From positions 3,417,501-3,481,500 of the forward strand of contig JAHRBS010000010.1 of the NCBI GenBank assembly GCA_024305745.1: a stretch of DNA of 64,000 nt, read 5' to 3'. The position numbers and the translations under genes were made by a program. The DNA comes from Polyporus tsugae. Taxonomy: Eukaryota; Basidiomycota; Agaricomycetes; Polyporales; Polyporaceae. Numbering within the stretch: position 1 is the first letter of the stretch; each line of letters opens with the position of its first letter. The notes under the pieces were generated by a model. The model worked only from the letters and a program-made list of their open reading frames with translations. It had not been told where the DNA came from and searched no databases. Shown here in pieces: positions 62,401-64,000 of the stretch.

Positions 62401-62488
62401 CGACTGGTACGTCCGACAGGCTGTCGAGTGCATCGTGCCACCTGCCGGTGAGAAGTGCCTTTTCGATGGCTCGGATGTCCAGGCTCAT
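59429..62488 (-). CDS. TTC27: Tetratricopeptide repeat protein 27 / Emw1-like
   Basis: Large TPR protein, essential for cell-wall integrity in yeast (Emw1) and linked to protein maturation in animals (TTC27). 958 residues; exons 60359-62488 and 59429-60175. The 183-base intron is in frame (a multiple of three) and has no stop, so a reader without RNA data would miss it. It is recognised by GTGAGT at its start, CCGCAG at its end and its low-quality sequence (SLTHVSFFLSLFLSS). TPR helices are clear around FLALGVVKSALAIFERLELW, DVVKCYASIERADQA, CLRRAAAINPLQARTWFVLG and ENWRMWSNYMIVALDVGEL. N-terminal half: helical, with a charged low-complexity part KGKEEEEKKKEGD. Cytosolic by family. Confidence 0.9.
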   Translation of the reverse strand: MSLDIRAIEKALLTGRWHDALDSLSDVPVAKIAKNVVNGDFRDLKTSPSRDLFTVTQSGEDLLDRPLAEWFDCTQKPSSSGTTTGIPEDELLRLSCAVACLHAFVQANWTGPDLDMKPLDVLALNPELSQRVGEDRLHQKAVSELAFGGEPAYHLARVPIFLQLARILLDTPFQHVQSAPWWRLRTWLVHEQVLDEPVAVPEDVFKAVSPLLDTFASEPDLAGRLLLEQGLLEHYVGHDKSAAEYFVRAARATQLEYELTGALGKRTKFQQTDVTQLTLLAESRVRGDGTDPRQDTDVAKGKEEEEKKKEGDRTAKSAETETETAAKASGIIAGKALSEPALPETLLLNDDTLLEQTAFTSSHNAGTPASSRLAHVDPASQPALHPLDQAILLALCLNVRNTSPAHGLTAEQMAPYVARVLSHPRNWTVHTMALLLRSRLESHRTRTVERSVLQLQALVDQMPTADSPLAERLLYVHSLVLPSKWELEKELAHRFLALGVVKSALAIFERLELWEDVVKCYASIERADQARAVVRDLLAGRKTEADAVLAHAKAATDAARRTTLDAARAAKLWCLLGDLEPAHAVEHYTHAWELSGHASGRAMRSLGGLHFARGTYGEAIACLRRAAAINPLQARTWFVLGCACLREEDWDGARAAFVRCVSIDDEDGESWSNLASVYMRMGEAGRRVALEEEGEEEGREVAAADKDQQEVSAWRSVRVSLHFWPSVVCRGEYRNPPLREGRGRSHRSRSLTHVSFFLSLFLSSPHRCYPQAVGPQGSAEKRIPFTNKVLAFRALKQGLKVSYENWRMWSNYMIVALDVGELSEACRALGRVVEERAAKDGAACVDEDVLDRLVDAATRGPGDGAGEGASEDAAEQEHTATTNKATQTTGLERRVADLFERTILPRVSSPRIFRAHARFLTAQGRHAEGLAAYLDAYRAGPAGTIEGGETDVERWRAGVGEVEEIVDVLRNFGQGEGSNWKLQARSIVRTFMGRTRDFEDEPEWGRLVALQDEIRKEEA

Positions 62489-62893
62489 TCTGATTCTGAG
62501 TGGTTTCCCGAGCCGAGAGGAAGGAAGCCGCCGCGGGATGAGAGGAAACGAGATAGCCGGGATGTGCCGCCCAACACCATGTCAGGTTCCGCATACATGT
62601 AGTTTTGTGTTAATCAGCAGTAGTCAGCACGCCGGATATCGATGAACATGGCAACGAAAATTTCAGTAAATACATGCGAGAGAATACTACATGTACAGAG
62701 TCCTTTGATGACTAGTAAATTAGTAATGAGGAGAGATGCAATGACCGTGTGCTAAGCGCTAAGCAGTGCTATGTAGAACTAGAACTTTGACAAGTAGAAA
62801 GATAGATAGTCCCACACATCATCTATATACAAATACTAACACCCCTTCTCTTCCCCCATCCGCTCGCCAGACTGAGAACCCGCAGCCTCATAA
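62489..62893. other. Intergenic
   Basis: TTC27 leader and 3' end of the CH-domain gene; no gene seen. Confidence 0.5.
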
Positions 62894-63379
62894 TTAAATA
62901 TTAATCGCAGTCTTGTGGTAGTCAAGCGGGCCCGCCATGCCCATGAACGGCCCCGCGACGACCGAGCCCTTCCCGATCGACTGTGCGATCGCGTTCCTCT
63001 TGTCCTCCCAAGCCTTGAGCGCCCGCAGGAGCTGGATGACCTTGTCGCGCCTGCCCTGCCGGATGTCGTTGATGCTGACCGAGCCCATCTTGATGTCGTT
63101 GTCGAGAAGGTAGTCGAACAGCCGGAAGAGCCCGTCGAGCTTGTCGTCGTACGGGTTTGTAGGGAACGCGGAATCCGGGACGGGAGGCGACGCGGGCTTG
63201 CCCTTGATGTCCTCAGCGAGGCGGAGAAGTGCGAGCCCACCGCACAGCTGTCCGGCCGGGTCCTTGATCTGCAGCCCGCTGGGAAGGTGGGAGTTCGCCC
63301 ATTCGATCAGGCTTGCGTCGGCGGGCGTGTCCTGCGCGATCGATTGTTCGCGGGCCATCGTTCGTTCGTTTCGTTCCAT
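62894..63379 (-). CDS. Small calponin-homology domain protein
   Basis: 161 residues, no intron. One CH domain covers residues 20-130: LIEWANSHLPSGLQIKDPAG, LCGGLALLRLAEDIKGKP, DGLFRLFDYLLDNDIKMGSV, INDIRQGRRDKVIQLLRALKAWED. Such domains bind actin or act as signalling adaptors. A single CH domain with almost no other sequence is unlike fimbrin or alpha-actinin and closer to calponin/transgelin-type or Rng2/IQGAP N-terminal domains; no calponin repeat is seen. The start uses MERNERTMAREQ; a second in-frame ATG (MAREQ) is seven codons on. Confidence 0.8.
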   Translation of the reverse strand: MERNERTMAREQSIAQDTPADASLIEWANSHLPSGLQIKDPAGQLCGGLALLRLAEDIKGKPASPPVPDSAFPTNPYDDKLDGLFRLFDYLLDNDIKMGSVSINDIRQGRRDKVIQLLRALKAWEDKRNAIAQSIGKGSVVAGPFMGMAGPLDYHKTAINI

Positions 63380-63499
63380 GTTCCGATGTTCGAGTGGTTG
63401 GGTTCCAAGAAAGGATCAGAGCGCGCGTACAGGGGTTATATCGGGTATCGCGAACGGAAACAGAAGCGCAAAAAAAAGAAGAGAAAAGAGAGACAAGGT

Positions 63500-64000
63500 T
63501 CAGATCGTGCGAGGATGCAATGTGAAACCGAAAAGGCCTACATAATCATTGGGTCCTTGCTGGGTCGCCGTGCTCGCGCGCCGCAGCTCGCGTGACGGAC
63601 GCGGGGGAGCCTTCGCCTTGCGCGCCACGGGTGAGTCAGGCTCGTTGGTTGAGACCGTGTCGTTCGTGAAGAACGACTCCAGCCTCGTCCGCTCGCTCTG
63701 GTTCTTGTTCGGCATGCCCATGAGAAGCACCTGCGCGTCACGGCTCGATAGCTGGTTCGGGTTCTCTCTCCGCAGCGCCTTCTGCGTCGCCTCGCGTGCG
63801 GTCGGCGAAGGCGGCCGCGGAGCGGGGTTCATCGCCTGCGCGACGGTGAGGGGGATGGTGGGAATGTTGCACGACGACATCACAGGATCTGCGGGCGCCG
63901 GGTTCAGCGACTGTGAACGTGGACAGTGTATTGGCACCTACTCGTGTAATCCCGTGTGATGGTCGCCTTCATGAGCGCCTTCATCCACTCGCGGACGATG
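63500..64000 (-). CDS. C-terminal end of a Boi/Pob1-like PH-domain protein (partial)
   Basis: Runs off the right edge. Exons 63942-64000 (partial) and 63500-63888. The visible part begins with the last helix of a PH domain (REWMKALMKATITRDYTN). It continues VMSSCNIPTIPLTVAQAMNP, RPPSPTAREATQKALRRENP, LSSRDAQVLLMGMP, then a Pro/basic tail and GLFGFTLHPRTI. This matches the region after the PH domain of fungal Boi1/Boi2 and fission-yeast Pob1, scaffold proteins at growing tips and bud necks that work with Rho/Cdc42 and the exocyst. The SH3 and SAM domains expected further N-terminal would lie outside the window. Confidence 0.7.

Overview
The window looks like nuclear DNA of a filamentous basidiomycete, most likely a wood-decaying polypore (Agaricomycetes). 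Genes are broken by many short GT-AG introns (mostly 50-70 bases). Coding regions are GC-rich, both strands are used and there are no operons. The gene set fits white rot: a CE15 glucuronoyl esterase, an AA9 lytic polysaccharide monooxygenase with a CBM1, intradiol dioxygenases, and lineage-typical F-box, DUF6593 and 'MGQ'-start families. The order-level placement is inference; the fungal, basidiomycete-like gene structure is seen directly. All exon models were made by eye and checked for reading-frame phase.

Layout. 1-2.4 kb: tail of one gene and a decayed minus-strand gene. 2.4-4.5 kb: MFS transporter. 5.0-9.0 kb: two tandem members of an MGQ-start family (the first with an internal stop) and a decayed third copy; a further intact member lies inverted at 20.4-21.6 kb. 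10-13 kb: a small lineage-type gene and an aldo-keto reductase pseudogene. 13-16.6 kb, minus: TMA22 and a 14-exon class II DAHP synthase. 17-20 kb: F-box-type protein and glucuronoyl esterase. 22.6-26 kb: a conserved probable mitochondrial protein and a nucleotidyltransferase-motif protein. 28.7-31 kb: a PX-domain/GH18-chitinase fusion, then a Harbinger-type MITE. 31.9-40.4 kb: Ran1-like kinase, HAM1 and SMC5 (the last two divergent). 42-47 kb: F-box-type gene and a gene-poor stretch. 47-53 kb: AA9-CBM1 and an intradiol dioxygenase pair whose second copy is broken. 53-64 kb: RRP43, HOM2/EMC6 (divergent), DUF6593, TTC27/Emw1, a CH-domain protein and the end of a Boi/Pob1-like PH protein.

How the genes relate. 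Housekeeping genes (translation, exosome, SMC5/6, EMC, aromatic and aspartate-family amino acid synthesis, nucleotide clean-up) are interspersed with secreted plant-cell-wall enzymes and with fast-evolving accessory families that show duplication and decay. No gene cluster for one pathway is apparent. Standouts for follow-up are the PX-GH18 fusion, the nucleotidyltransferase-motif gene, the MGQ family with its relics, the MITE with palindromic termini, and microexons of 7, 9, 12, 17 and 18 bases in five different genes.
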